A stretch of 64,000 nt of DNA from Massilia niastensis DSM 21313 (GCF_000382345.1 NZ_KB908083.1:62001-126000), one strand, 5' to 3'; counted from the first letter of the stretch, positions 55,831-64,000 are shown. Notes: generated by a model not told the origin, from the letters alone. A program made the numbers and translations.

Positions 55831-55938
55831 GTAGGGTTGGCGGCGATGCCGCCGACGCGTCGATAGTGATCGGCACCATATCGGGCTCGATGATCGTTCC
55901 GCTCACTATCGACGCGTGGACAAGCTTGTCCACCCTGG
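55831..55938. repeat. REPIN-like pair of inverted palindromes (copy 3, divergent)
   Basis: The left arm starts GTAGGGTTGGCGG and ends CCGACGCGTCGATAG. The right arm, on the minus strand, starts CCAGGGTGGACAAG and ends TCCACGCGTCGATAG. The outer GTAGGGT and CCACGCG cores match copies 1 and 2, but the inner boundary (CGTCGATAGTGA) differs and is shared between its own arms, so it looks like a second subfamily. It lies between the SDR and sulfate-binding protein genes. Confidence 0.75.
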
Positions 55939-55941
55939 GGA

Positions 55942-56946
55942 TTACTTGCCAGGCGCATAGATCTGGTCGAACACGCCGCCATCCGCGAAGTGCGCCTTCT
56001 GCGCCTGGGTCCAGCCGCCCAGTTCGCTGATATTGAACAGCTTGATGTTCGGGAACTGCGTCGCGTATTTCTTCGCGAAACGGTCCACCGCCGGACGGTA
56101 GTAATTCTTGGCAACGATCTCCTGGCCTTCGTCGCTGTACAGGTACTCGAGGTAAGCCTGCGCCACCTTGCGGGTGCCGCGCTTGTCGACGTTCTTGTCG
56201 ACCACGGCCACCGGCGGCTCGGCCAGGATGCTGAGCGACGGAGCGATGATCTCGAACTTGTCCGGGCCCAGTTCGCGCAGGGCGAGCAGGGCTTCGTTTT
56301 CCCAGGCCAGCAGCACGTCGCCGATGCCGCGCTCCACGAAGGTGGTGGTCGCGCCGCGGGCGCCGGAATCGAGCACCGGCACGTTCTTGTACAGGCGTCC
56401 CAGGAACTCGCGCGCCGTCTGCGGCGAGCCGCCCGGCTGGCGCAGCGCGTAGCCATAGGCCGCCAGGTGGTTCCAGCGCGCGCCGCCCGAGGTCTTCGGG
56501 TTCGGCGTGATCACGGACACGCCCGGCTTGACCAGGTCGCCCCAGTCGCGGATCTGTTTCGGGTTACCCTTGCGCACCAGGAACACGATGGTCGAGGTGT
56601 AAGGCGAGCTGCGATAGTTCAGCTCCTTTTCCCAACCGGGCGCAATCAGCCCACGTTCGCTGATAGCATCGATGTCGTAAGCAAGCGCCAGCGTGACGAC
56701 GTCGGCCTGGAGGCCGTCGATCACGGCGCGCGCCTGCTTGCCCGAGCCGCCGTGCGATTGCTTGACCGTGACGTTGTCACCGCTCTTTGCCTTCCAGTGG
56801 CGGGCGAACGCGGCGTCGAAATCCTGGTAGAGCTCACGCGTCGGATCGTACGAAACGTTGAGCAGGGTAACGTCTGCCGCGAAAGCCGCGGACTGGGCCA
56901 GCAGCGTCAGTGCTGCCAGCGAGCGGATGATTGTCTTGCGAAACAT
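55942..56946 (-). CDS. Sulfate ABC transporter substrate-binding protein
   Basis: 334 aa. A signal peptide ([20 protein letters not shown]) directs it to the periplasm. Sbp/CysP signatures are [57 protein letters not shown] and [23 protein letters not shown], with the Ser/Gly loops that bind sulfate by hydrogen bonds. [18 protein letters not shown] completes the second lobe. It delivers sulfate to a CysTWA-type permease whose genes are not in the window. The ATG at 56946 fits the signal peptide; a longer in-frame start is less likely. A 70-codon gene of unknown function lies 88 bp upstream on the same strand. Confidence 0.94.
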   Translation of the reverse strand: MFRKTIIRSLAALTLLAQSAAFAADVTLLNVSYDPTRELYQDFDAAFARHWKAKSGDNVTVKQSHGGSGKQARAVIDGLQADVVTLALAYDIDAISERGLIAPGWEKELNYRSSPYTSTIVFLVRKGNPKQIRDWGDLVKPGVSVITPNPKTSGGARWNHLAAYGYALRQPGGSPQTAREFLGRLYKNVPVLDSGARGATTTFVERGIGDVLLAWENEALLALRELGPDKFEIIAPSLSILAEPPVAVVDKNVDKRGTRKVAQAYLEYLYSDEGQEIVAKNYYRPAVDRFAKKYATQFPNIKLFNISELGGWTQAQKAHFADGGVFDQIYAPGK

Positions 56947-57034
56947 TTGTTGTCTTTCGATGGTTGGGAACCTGTAGAGTACGTTCCCGCCATCCATCGG
57001 AAAACGAATAAATTCGCTTAACAATATGAGATTT

Positions 57035-57247
57035 TCAGTGGGCCCTGGACAGGATCAGCAGCCAGCGGCGGAACAGCAGGATCTCGACGTGGCCTGCGTC
57101 GACGCCGGTGTCGCACTCGATGATCGGGTTCACCGCATAGAAGCGCTTGCGGAAATCACGGGTGACCCGGATCTCGCGGCGGCCGATGCGGGCCATAAAA
57201 GGGACAGGTGCGTATTCCAGGCCGAAGGAGCTGTTCAGAGTGGTCAT
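57035..57247 (-). CDS. Small hypothetical protein
   Basis: 70 aa, with AAGGAAAC as Shine-Dalgarno just before the ATG at 57247, which supports it as a real gene. Basic, with [20 protein letters not shown] in the middle and a hydrophobic stretch [14 protein letters not shown] at the end. No domain recognised. It lies upstream of the sulfate-binding protein gene on the same strand and could be cotranscribed with it; it could equally be governed by the LexA-like boxes 54-88 bp upstream. Confidence 0.65.
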   Translation of the reverse strand: MTTLNSSFGLEYAPVPFMARIGRREIRVTRDFRKRFYAVNPIIECDTGVDAGHVEILLFRRWLLILSRAH

Positions 57248-57300
57248 GGCGTTTCCTTTTTATCGAGTTGTTGTGCAGTAAGTAAAGAATAGCACAACTA

Positions 57301-57316
57301 CTGTATAAATCTACAG
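57301..57316. promoter_or_regulatory. LexA-like box 1 in the PAP2/small-gene spacer
   Basis: CTGTATAAATCTACAG matches CTGT-N8-ACAG exactly and the E. coli SOS consensus at 14 of 16 positions. Confidence 0.65.
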
Positions 57317-57319
57317 GTA

Positions 57320-57335
57320 CTGTGTGGATATACAG
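57320..57335. promoter_or_regulatory. LexA-like box 2 in the PAP2/small-gene spacer
   Basis: CTGTGTGGATATACAG matches CTGT-N8-ACAG and the E. coli consensus at 13 of 16 positions. It starts 19 bp after box 1; tandem LexA boxes are common in strongly repressed SOS genes. Confidence 0.6.
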
Positions 57336-57384
57336 TAAAAATATTTTTGTGGTTTTTTCGCCAAGCACCCTCATATCGTGCAGC

Positions 57385-58137
57385 ATGCTGAACAATGTCT
57401 TCCCCCGCCTGCACCGCTTCGCCGCGGCGCGCTTCTCGCCCGAGGGCGAATACGGCCTCCACCTGACCGTCGGCGTCGCGCTGCTGGTGGCCGCCATGGC
57501 CGTCTTCGCGCGCCTGGCCGGCGATGTCGTCGCCGGCGCGCCGATCACCCGGCTCGATGTCGAGGTCGCCAACTGGCTGCACGCGCATGCCCACGACAAC
57601 CACCTGTGGCGCCAGGCGCTGCTGGTGCTCACGCACCTGCACAGCACGCCCGGCGTGCTGGCCCTGGCGTGCGCCGCCGGCCTCTGGCTGTACCGGCGCG
57701 GACACCGCTACTGGGTGCTGGCGCTGGGGTCGGCGGTGCCGGGAGGCATGCTGCTGAACGTGGCGCTGAAGGAGACCTTCGAGCGCGCCCGTCCCCATTT
57801 CGAGGAACCCATCGTCAGCCTGGGCACCTACAGCTTCCCCAGCGGCCATACGATGGCGGCCACGGTGCTGTACGGCGTGCTGGCGTGTTACTTCGCGCGC
57901 CGGGCGCGCGGCTGGCCGGGCAGGGTGCTGCCCTTCGTGCTGGCGGCGCTGATGATCTTCTCGGTGGCGTTCTCGCGCATGTACCTCGGCGCGCACTACC
58001 TGTCGGACGTGCTCGCGGCGACGGCCGAAGGCTGCGCCTGGCTGGCCATCTGCCTCTCCGGGGCCACCACCCTGAACCGGCGCCGCATTGCACGCGAGCG
58101 GCGCGCGACCGGTTCGGCCCCGCCCGAAGAAATCTGA
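57385..58137 (+). CDS. PAP2 superfamily phosphatase, membrane-bound
   Basis: 250 aa with about five or six hydrophobic helices. The three phosphatase motifs are present: KETFERARP (K-x6-RP), YSFPSGH, and SRMYLGAHYLSDV (SR-x5-H-x3-D). Such enzymes dephosphorylate lipid phosphates, for example phosphatidic acid or undecaprenyl pyrophosphate, at the periplasmic face. The ATG at 57385 was chosen; the longer GTG start at 57322 lies inside a LexA-like box. The metallophosphoesterase gene starts 11 bp after its stop, so they form a pair. Two LexA-like boxes lie 50-85 bp upstream. Confidence 0.9.
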   Translation: MLNNVFPRLHRFAAARFSPEGEYGLHLTVGVALLVAAMAVFARLAGDVVAGAPITRLDVEVANWLHAHAHDNHLWRQALLVLTHLHSTPGVLALACAAGLWLYRRGHRYWVLALGSAVPGGMLLNVALKETFERARPHFEEPIVSLGTYSFPSGHTMAATVLYGVLACYFARRARGWPGRVLPFVLAALMIFSVAFSRMYLGAHYLSDVLAATAEGCAWLAICLSGATTLNRRRIARERRATGSAPPEEI

Positions 58138-58148
58138 AAGGAGCCACG

Positions 58149-58985
58149 ATGCGTACCCTCGTCCACCTGTCCGACCTGCATTTCGGCCGCGTCGACCATG
58201 TCCTCCTCGGACCCCTGCGCGACCTCATCGAAACGATCGCGCCGGACGTGCTGGTGGTGTCCGGCGACCTGACCCAGCGCGCGCGTCCCGAGCAGTTCGA
58301 GGAGGCGCGCGCCTACCTCGACACCCTGCCCGGGCCGCAGATCATCGTCCCGGGCAACCACGACATCTCGCTGTACAACGTGTTCCGCCGCTTCGTGAAG
58401 CCGCTCGAGCGCTACAAGCGCTACATCACCGAGGACCTCGATCCGATCTACATCGACGACGAGATCGCCGTGCTCGGGGTGAATACCGCCCGCTCGCTGA
58501 CGATCAAGGACGGCAAGGTCAGCAGGGACCAGATCGACGGCATCCGCCAGCGCCTGTCCGGACTGGATCCATCGATCACGCGCATCGTGGTCACCCACCA
58601 TCCGTTCGACCTGCCCGATCATTTCGAGGAGCGCGACCTGGTCGACCGCGCGCCGATGGCGATGAAGGTGTTCTCGGAATCGGGCGTCGACATCCTGATG
58701 GCCGGCCACATGCATGCCAGCCATGCCGGCAGCACGGCGGAGCGCTACCAGATGGGCGAATACGCCGCACTGGTGGTCCAGGCCGGCACCGCGACCTCGA
58801 CCCGCGGGCGCGGCGAGGTGAATTCGTTCAACGTGGTGCGGGTCGAGCCGATGAAGGTGGAGATCGACCGCTACGGCTGGAACGTCATCCACAACAGCTT
58901 CCAGCTGGTCGCCACCGACAAGTTCATGCGCAGCGGTAACGTCTGGACCGAGCACATCGACGGCATGCTGGCGGCCGGCCTGTAG
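58149..58985 (+). CDS. Calcineurin-like metallophosphoesterase
   Basis: 278 aa, no signal peptide. All metal-binding motifs of the family are present: LSDLHFG (D-x-H), VSGDLTQRA (GD), PGNHDISLYN (GNHD), THHPFD and GHMHASHAG (GH-x-H). These enzymes cleave phosphomonoesters or diesters, including cyclic nucleotides and lipid headgroups; the substrate cannot be told from sequence. AAAGGAG lies just before the ATG. It follows the PAP2 gene closely and converges on the cardiolipin synthase gene (14 bp between stops). Confidence 0.93.
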   Translation: MRTLVHLSDLHFGRVDHVLLGPLRDLIETIAPDVLVVSGDLTQRARPEQFEEARAYLDTLPGPQIIVPGNHDISLYNVFRRFVKPLERYKRYITEDLDPIYIDDEIAVLGVNTARSLTIKDGKVSRDQIDGIRQRLSGLDPSITRIVVTHHPFDLPDHFEERDLVDRAPMAMKVFSESGVDILMAGHMHASHAGSTAERYQMGEYAALVVQAGTATSTRGRGEVNSFNVVRVEPMKVEIDRYGWNVIHNSFQLVATDKFMRSGNVWTEHIDGMLAAGL

Positions 58986-58999
58986 CGGGCCGCCTCCGC

Positions 59000-60388
59000 T
59001 CAGATCCAGTATTCGGTCAGGCGCGACAGCATCTCGCGCAGCCGGTCGCTCCACGGCCGGCGGCGCCATTCCTCCAGGGTCACCGGCTTCGAGTCGCGCA
59101 GGTCTTCGTTGAACGCGGCTTCCATGTCGCGCCCGAAGGCCGGGTCGAGCACCACCACGTTGATCTCGTAGTTGTGGATGAAGCTGCGGCGGTCGATGTT
59201 GGCCGAGCCGATGGTCGACCACATGCCGTCGATCACGGCCGTCTTCGCGTGCAGCACCGCCACCTGCAGCTGGTAGATGCGCACCCCGCCCTTGAGCAGC
59301 TGCTCATAGAAGGCCTGGCCGGCATACATGATGAAATCGTGGTCCGACACGCCCGGCAGCACCAGCTTGACGTCGACCCCGCGTTTCGCCGCGGCGATCA
59401 GGGCGTCGACGGTCTGCTGGTCGGGCACGAAGTAGGCCGAGGTGATGTGGATCGACTTCCTGGCCTCGTTCATCGCGACCAGCAGCGATTTATAGATCTC
59501 GGAGTCGCGCTCCGGGCTGGTGGCCAGCACCCGCACCACCTTGTCGCCCATCGGCGCCAGGCGCGGGAAGTAGTCGGCCTTGGGCAGCTCGCCCGCGTCC
59601 TGGTGCACCCAGTTGTCGACGAAGGCCCATTGCAGCGCCGCCACCGCCGGTCCTTCGATCTTGATGTGGGTGTCGCGCCAGCCGACCTTGCTGCTGTCGG
59701 CGGTGCTGGCCTTCATGCGCGAGCGGAACAGCGAGCTGTTGGCATAGGTGCTGCTGATGTTGATGCCGCCGGTGAAGGCGACCTTGCCGTCGACCACCAT
59801 GATCTTGCGGTGGTCGCGGTTGTTCAGCTGCCATTTGCCGGGGCGCTTGGCGGGATTGACCGGGTTGAAGATCAGGACATTGATCCCGGCCGCGCGCAGC
59901 TTGTCGAAGAATTCGGACGGCGTCGCCAGGGTGCCGACGCCGTCGGCGATCACGTTCACGACCACGCCCTGGCGGCGTTTCTCCATCAGCAGCTCGGCGA
60001 ACTGCAGGCCGATCGGGTCCTGGTCGAAGATATAGGTCTCCAGGTTGATCGAACCGGTGGCGCCCTGCGCCGCCGCCATCATCTCGCGCATGGTCGCCGG
60101 GCCGTCGAACAGCAGGGAGACCTTGTTGCCGGCGATCAGGGGGACGCCGGTGGCCTGTTCTTCCAGCACCGCCAGCTGCTTCAGGTCGGGAGTCGCGTTG
60201 GCCCAGCGCCGCGCCAGCAGTTCCGCGGCCTGCTTCTGCCGGAGCGCACCCTGCTGGGTGGCGACGGTCGGGGTGGCCTTGGCGGGATTCTCCGGCAGGC
60301 GCTCGGCATCGGGCAGGGTCTTGCACGAGGCGACGATGCAGACGAAGGCCAGGAGGGAGAACCAGGCAGTCGGGCGGAGGTTTTTCAT
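59000..60388 (-). CDS. Cardiolipin synthase-like phospholipase D family lipoprotein
   Basis: 462 aa. A lipoprotein signal (AWFSLLAFVCIVASC) with lipobox VASC and Cys22 is present. Two HKD motifs form one active site: HRKIMVVDG (His193, Lys195, Asp200) and HAKTAVIDGMWSTIGSANID (His380, Lys382, Asp387). Relatives are cardiolipin synthases of the ClsA/ClsC type, but the lipid anchor in place of transmembrane helices is less common and may place it at the outer leaflet or outer membrane. The ATG overlaps the stop of the upstream recombinase gene (ATGA), so the two are coupled. Confidence 0.9.
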   Translation of the reverse strand: MKNLRPTAWFSLLAFVCIVASCKTLPDAERLPENPAKATPTVATQQGALRQKQAAELLARRWANATPDLKQLAVLEEQATGVPLIAGNKVSLLFDGPATMREMMAAAQGATGSINLETYIFDQDPIGLQFAELLMEKRRQGVVVNVIADGVGTLATPSEFFDKLRAAGINVLIFNPVNPAKRPGKWQLNNRDHRKIMVVDGKVAFTGGINISSTYANSSLFRSRMKASTADSSKVGWRDTHIKIEGPAVAALQWAFVDNWVHQDAGELPKADYFPRLAPMGDKVVRVLATSPERDSEIYKSLLVAMNEARKSIHITSAYFVPDQQTVDALIAAAKRGVDVKLVLPGVSDHDFIMYAGQAFYEQLLKGGVRIYQLQVAVLHAKTAVIDGMWSTIGSANIDRRSFIHNYEINVVVLDPAFGRDMEAAFNEDLRDSKPVTLEEWRRRPWSDRLREMLSRLTEYWI

Positions 60389-62493
60389 TTCAGTCCCTTC
60401 AGGGGCAAGGTATCGGGCGGCGGCTGCGGCTGGCCTTTCGGCCCGATGAAGAAGTCGACCGGCGCCGACAGGAAGCGGCGGCCGAGTGCGCGCAGCAGCA
60501 GGATGCCGCGCTTGAAGCGGATCTTGCGGGCGCGCAGCGCCACCCACAGCGCCAGCCCGAAGCTGACCAGCAGGTTGACGGCGCCGATCAGGACCACGCC
60601 CAGCGCCGCATTGCCCAGCTGTACAGCCGTGAGCTGGTAGTCGAGGCCGACCAGGGCGGTGGCGAAGTTGGCGGTCGAGAAGGTGATGTGGCGGATGTCG
60701 AGCGGCAGCCCGAGCAGGTAGCCGACGGTGCCGGTGGTGCCGAGCAGGATGCCGAAGAAGAAGTTCCCCATCAGGCCGCCCAGGTTGTCCTCGATGTACT
60801 GCGACAGCCGTCCCAGCCGCTCGGCGCCGAGCACGCGGCGCAGCCCGCGCAGCTGGCGCACGCGCTGGCCCATGCGGGTGTACAGGGCCTTGTTGTCGTA
60901 GTAGCCCGAGATCAGGCCGGCGACGAACAGCCATACGCCGGCGATCGCGGCATAGTACAGGGCCAGGCTGTGGATCGGGTCGATGTCGGCCAGCAGGTGG
61001 TGCGCCTTTTCCGGATCGACCAGGTGGCGGCCGGTGGCGTAGAACCAGGCTTCGGCGATGCCCCAGGCGACCGGGAAGGCGACCAGCACGTTGCCGAGCA
61101 CGGCGGCGACCTGGGTGCGGAACACCTTGTTCACCAGCTCGGCCATCCGCTCGACGTCGACGCCGCGCCCGTTTTCGCCGCGGTGCAGCGAGGCGGCGAT
61201 GCGCTGGGCCGTCATGGCCGGCTGCTTGGTGGCGATGGTGAACTGCATCAGGTGCACGAACACGAAGCCGAGCGAATAGTTCATGCTGAACAGGAAGGCC
61301 TCGACCAGCGGCGGGCTGCGCAGGGTGCCGAGCAGGATCTTGAACAGCGCCATGAAGCCGACGATGAAGCCGGCCCCGGAGGCCCGGGCGAACATCTGGC
61401 GCAGCTCCTTGCGGCTTTCGGCGATGTAGTGCTCGCCGGTGCGGCTGGCGTTTTCCGTCATGTTGCGCGCCAACAGGTCGACGTTGTCGCGCACCAGGCC
61501 ACGGACCTGGTACTTGGTGTTGTGCGCCTCGATCAGTTCCTGGGCCAGGTCGACCGCGGCCAGGCGGCGGTCGCTGTCGGCCGGCTCCTGCGGGCGCGCC
61601 GTGCTGCCGGCCAGCGCGTCCAGGTCCACCGTGGCGGCGGACGGCAGCTCGCCGCTGAGGTCGACCAGGTAGAGCAGCTTGTGCAGGCGGTCGATGCTCT
61701 GCTGGAGTGCGACCAGCAGGTAGGTGAGGGCGACGCTGGTGCCGGAGCTCAAGGCGCCGCGGCGGATCTTGAGCACCACTTCCTGGCACTGGTCGAGCAT
61801 CACCAGCAGGTGGCGCGCATCCTCGGGCTGGGCGATCTTCCCCCCGAGATAGCGCGCGTATTCGTCGAGGTAGCGGTTGACCTCGATGTTCTGCATCAGG
61901 AAGGGCGAATCGAAGTCCTCGATCTCGCTGTAGCTGTGCACCAGGCGCGGCTCCAGGCCCAGGGCGCAGATGCGGCAGGACAGGGTGCGGATCGCATCGA
62001 GCAGGCCCATCAGGGTGACCTGGCGCGCGCGGTCGGGCGTGGCGTCGTCCGGCGGCGGGGCGTCGGCGACGATGTCGAACAATTCCATCCAGTCGGCGTT
62101 CGGCACCAGCCGGATCCATTCGTAGTCGTCCTCGCGGTACAGCACCTGGTCGAGGGCGTCGGACAGGTACAGGTCGTTCAGGGCGGGCGGCAGGAAACGG
62201 TAGGTGACGCGGCGCTTCAGCTCGGTGACGAAGCCGTCGTTCGAGAGGATGCCGATATCGCTGTACAGGCTGGTATGGCGGCGGGTCTCGAGCAGGGCGG
62301 TGACATAGCGGCGCAGCTTCCAGGCATGCACAGGGTTCCCCTTGAGCAGCTGGATCAGCGTGCGGACCGCCTGCGCGGGATCGTCCGGCTGCTGCCACAC
62401 CCAGCGCTGGCGCGGCCGCAGGCGCTCGACCAGCTGGACCAGGAGGTCGATGTTGTCACTGTTCGGATCGATTTGTTCGAGAATTGCTAGCAT
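60385..62493 (-). CDS. Gcr-type 'site-specific recombinase' family membrane protein
   Basis: 702 aa. Recognised as the SpecificRecomb/Gcr family: the N-terminal soluble region is helical (LVQLVERLRPRQRWVWQQPDD, QTLIQLLKGNPVHAW-type), and the C-terminal half (about 365-660) has multiple hydrophobic segments (GAGFIVGFMALFKILLG, YSLGFVFVHLMQF, ALYYAAIAGVWLFVAGLISGYYDNKA). The family name comes from a gonococcal gene; the domain is not a known recombinase fold, so that annotation should be treated with caution. No Shine-Dalgarno is visible before the ATG at 62493. A CTGT-N8-ACAG box lies 13 bp upstream of it. First gene of a pair with the cardiolipin synthase-like gene. Confidence 0.88.
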   Translation of the reverse strand: MLAILEQIDPNSDNIDLLVQLVERLRPRQRWVWQQPDDPAQAVRTLIQLLKGNPVHAWKLRRYVTALLETRRHTSLYSDIGILSNDGFVTELKRRVTYRFLPPALNDLYLSDALDQVLYREDDYEWIRLVPNADWMELFDIVADAPPPDDATPDRARQVTLMGLLDAIRTLSCRICALGLEPRLVHSYSEIEDFDSPFLMQNIEVNRYLDEYARYLGGKIAQPEDARHLLVMLDQCQEVVLKIRRGALSSGTSVALTYLLVALQQSIDRLHKLLYLVDLSGELPSAATVDLDALAGSTARPQEPADSDRRLAAVDLAQELIEAHNTKYQVRGLVRDNVDLLARNMTENASRTGEHYIAESRKELRQMFARASGAGFIVGFMALFKILLGTLRSPPLVEAFLFSMNYSLGFVFVHLMQFTIATKQPAMTAQRIAASLHRGENGRGVDVERMAELVNKVFRTQVAAVLGNVLVAFPVAWGIAEAWFYATGRHLVDPEKAHHLLADIDPIHSLALYYAAIAGVWLFVAGLISGYYDNKALYTRMGQRVRQLRGLRRVLGAERLGRLSQYIEDNLGGLMGNFFFGILLGTTGTVGYLLGLPLDIRHITFSTANFATALVGLDYQLTAVQLGNAALGVVLIGAVNLLVSFGLALWVALRARKIRFKRGILLLRALGRRFLSAPVDFFIGPKGQPQPPPDTLPLKGLK

Positions 62494-62505
62494 GGACAAC
62501 AACTA

Positions 62506-62521
62506 CTGTGGAAAGCTACAG
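62506..62521. promoter_or_regulatory. LexA-like box upstream of the Gcr-family gene
   Basis: CTGTGGAAAGCTACAG fits CTGT-N8-ACAG but matches the full E. coli consensus at only 11 of 16 positions. It lies 13 bp from the minus-strand start and 110 bp upstream of the plus-strand aminotransferase. It shares the ACAACTACTGT flank with box 1 at 57301. Confidence 0.5.
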
Positions 62522-62631
62522 TGTACGCGAGGGACACGGTCAACATGGTTCGGCAACGAACAGTATGCGAACTGGACGGCAAGGGGGCGGAGCCGATACA
62601 CTGGTTTGGTTCTGTTTCGACCGAGGATGAG

Positions 62632-63468
62632 ATGTACCTGACTTATTACAATGGCCAATGGGCCGAAGGGAATACGCCTTTGTACGGCGCGATGGACCAC
62701 AGCCTGTGGCTGGGTTCGTCCGTCTTCGACGGCGCGCGCGCGATCCGCGGCAAGCTGCCCGACCTGCGCCCGCACCTGGAGCGCGTGATTGCCTCGGCCG
62801 AGAAGCTGGGCCTGCGCTGCCCCCTGAGCGTGGCGGAGATGGAAGCGCTGGTGCGCGAGGGCGTGGCGAAATTCCCGGCCGACGCCGAGCTGTACATTCG
62901 TCCGCTGGTGTTCGGTTCCGAGGGCTTCCTGATCCCGGTGGCCGAGAAGAGCCAGTTCGCGCTGACCCTGTTCGACGCGCCGCTGCCGCCCTTCGCCGGC
63001 TTCTCGGCCTGCCTGTCGACCCTGCGCCGCCCGCAGCCGACCATGGCCCCCACCGACGCCAAGGCCTCGGCCCTGTACGCGAACTCGACCCGCGCCATGC
63101 GCGAAGCCAGGGAGCGCGGCTTCGACCAGGCGATCATGCTGGACGCGGACGGCAACGTGGCCGAATTCGCGGCCTCGAACCTGTTCCTGGTGACGCCGGA
63201 GGGCGCGGTGGTGACGCCGAAGCTGAACGGCACTTTCCTGGCCGGCATCACCCGGGCGCGCGTGATCGTGCTGCTGGAGCAGGCGGGCGTCAAGGTGGAA
63301 GAGCGCACGGTCAAGGAGGAAGAGCTCGGGGCCGCGCGCGAGATCTTCAGTACCGGCAACTACGGCAAGGTCACGCCATGCACCCGGTATGAAGGACACG
63401 TCATGGAGGCCGGCCCGGTGGCGCGCAAGGCGCGCGAGCTGTACCTGGCGTTCACCGAGAACACCTGA
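62632..63468 (+). CDS. Branched-chain amino acid aminotransferase-like, PLP fold type IV
   Basis: 278 aa. Class IV signatures: LGSSVFDGARAIRG (substrate loop), DAKASALYANSTRAMREARERGFD with the Schiff-base Lys in DAKAS, and IMLDADGNVAEFAASNLFLV (PLP phosphate site). It should interconvert branched-chain amino acids and 2-oxoacids, though D-amino-acid or aminodeoxychorismate-type specificities share the fold. It is somewhat shorter than E. coli IlvE (309 aa). The ATG at 62632 is preceded by GAGGATGAG; in-frame upstream codons are not family-like. Followed by a convergent terminator. Confidence 0.88.
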   Translation: MYLTYYNGQWAEGNTPLYGAMDHSLWLGSSVFDGARAIRGKLPDLRPHLERVIASAEKLGLRCPLSVAEMEALVREGVAKFPADAELYIRPLVFGSEGFLIPVAEKSQFALTLFDAPLPPFAGFSACLSTLRRPQPTMAPTDAKASALYANSTRAMREARERGFDQAIMLDADGNVAEFAASNLFLVTPEGAVVTPKLNGTFLAGITRARVIVLLEQAGVKVEERTVKEEELGAAREIFSTGNYGKVTPCTRYEGHVMEAGPVARKARELYLAFTENT

Positions 63469-63472
63469 TCCG

Positions 63473-63505
63473 AAAAAAAGCCGCCCGGCTTGCACCAGGC
63501 GGCTT
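63473..63505 (-). terminator. Rho-independent terminator of the OmpA-family gene
   Basis: AGCCGCC (63479-63485) pairs with GGCGGCT (63498-63504). On the minus strand the stem is followed by seven T (63473-63479). Confidence 0.88.
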
Positions 63506-63556
63506 GCATCGCGCTGCAGGTCCGACCGGCACCCGCAGCCCGCCATCACCAGGGGG

Positions 63557-64000
63557 TCAGCCCTGACGTGCGGGTTCGGCGACGTAGATCTCGACGCGGC
63601 GGTTGCGGGCGCGGCCCGAGTTGTCGGTGTTGGCCGCGATCGGCTCGCGCGAGCCGCGGCCTTCGATCGTGATGCGGCCCGGGTTCACGCCGCGGCCGGC
63701 GAGGTAGTCGCGGGTGCGCGAGGCGCGGTCGACCGACAGCGGCTGGTTGATGCTGTCGCTGCCGGTGTTGTCGGTATGGCCGATGATGGTCACGGTGGTG
63801 GCCGGATTTTCCTGCAGGGTGGTGGCGAAGCGCTGCAGGATCGGCTGGAAGTTCGACTTGATGTCGGCACGGCCGGTGTCGAACGAGATGTCGCTCGGGA
63901 TCTCCAGCTTCAGGCGGTTGTCCGAGGTCTGGCTGACCTGCACGCCGGTGCCCTGGGTCGCCTGTTCCATCGCCTGCTTCTGCGCTTCCATGCGCTTCGA
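63557..64000 (-). CDS. OmpA family protein, partial (N-terminus off the right edge)
   Basis: 148 codons are visible; the frame stays open to base 64000 (SKRMEAQK at the edge), so the N-terminus lies outside. The visible part is an OmpA/MotB peptidoglycan-binding domain: IPSDISFDTGRADIKSNF, then TIIGHTDNTGSDSINQPLSVDRASRTRDYLAGRGV with the Asp and Arg that contact diaminopimelate, and GRGSREPIAANTDNSGRARNRRVEI. The preceding Gln/Met-rich helix (KQAMEQATQG) suggests a YiaD/Pal-type lipoprotein with a glycine-zipper region. It anchors the outer membrane to the wall. Confidence 0.9.
   Translation of the reverse strand, partial: SKRMEAQKQAMEQATQGTGVQVSQTSDNRLKLEIPSDISFDTGRADIKSNFQPILQRFATTLQENPATTVTIIGHTDNTGSDSINQPLSVDRASRTRDYLAGRGVNPGRITIEGRGSREPIAANTDNSGRARNRRVEIYVAEPARQG

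Noticed and set aside
59000-62398. A 1132-codon minus-strand frame that appears to fuse an unknown protein to the cardiolipin synthase
   Set aside because: The upstream part is the shifted frame of the Gcr-family gene. The real gene starts at 60388 with a lipoprotein signal, overlapping the Gcr stop by ATGA.
60385-62493. A genuine DNA recombinase acting on the nearby island
   Set aside because: The Gcr family is a multi-helix membrane protein without tyrosine or serine recombinase catalytic motifs; the name is historical.

Overview
The window is a GC-rich chromosomal segment of a Gram-negative betaproteobacterium, most likely an Oxalobacteraceae member close to Massilia. This rests on protein-level recognition and gene order: ribBX-ribH-nusB, a 4.5S RNA gene directly upstream of dnaX-ybaB-recR, a Bug-type binding protein, a Gcr-type membrane recombinase, and many GGDEF/EAL proteins. 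No rRNA, CRISPR array, transposase gene or replication origin was seen.

Layout. 1-6.1 kb: partial response regulator, riboflavin genes and nusB, a repeat-rich intergenic patch, a lytic transglycosylase and ubiD. 6.1-9.6 kb: 4.5S RNA, dnaX, ybaB/ebfC and recR. 9.6-14.7 kb: glycosyltransferase, polysaccharide deacetylase-like protein, small lipoprotein and a penicillin-acylase-type hydrolase. 14.8-27.8 kb: a signalling block with a hybrid histidine kinase and its REC-PAS-GGDEF-EAL partner, cstA with a ybdD-like gene, a divergent two-component system probably controlling cstA, and an EAL/HDOD plus PAS-GGDEF-EAL pair.

27.9-40.5 kb is a genomic island in the 3' end of tRNA-Ser(UGA). It starts with a P4-type integrase and is bounded by a 10-bp repeat of the tRNA end and by paired GTGGGTAG octamers near both ends. 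Its left half carries a methyltransferase-HNH fusion, an AbiEi/AbiEii toxin-antitoxin pair and an AlpA-type regulator. Its right half is visibly AT-rich and carries a three-gene ABC-3C (ABC-three-component) conflict system and a DUF262 + HEPN-nuclease pair. A near-consensus LexA box lies in the ABC-3C promoter region, so this nuclease-armed system may be induced by DNA damage. I regard this as the most interesting signal in the window.

40.6-57.2 kb is accessory metabolism and regulation: Bug protein and SDR, YitT, M20 peptidase, acyltransferase, carboxylesterase, LysR, diguanylate cyclase, XRE regulator, alpha-amylase, porin, acidic protein, second SDR and a sulfate-binding protein. 57.3-62.5 kb holds two convergent pairs (PAP2 phosphatase-metallophosphoesterase and Gcr recombinase-cardiolipin synthase), each preceded by CTGT-N8-ACAG LexA-like boxes. 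The window ends with a branched-chain aminotransferase and a partial OmpA-family protein. Three REPIN-like paired palindromes lie at 14.7, 51.6 and 55.9 kb; the first two supply stop codons to flanking genes.
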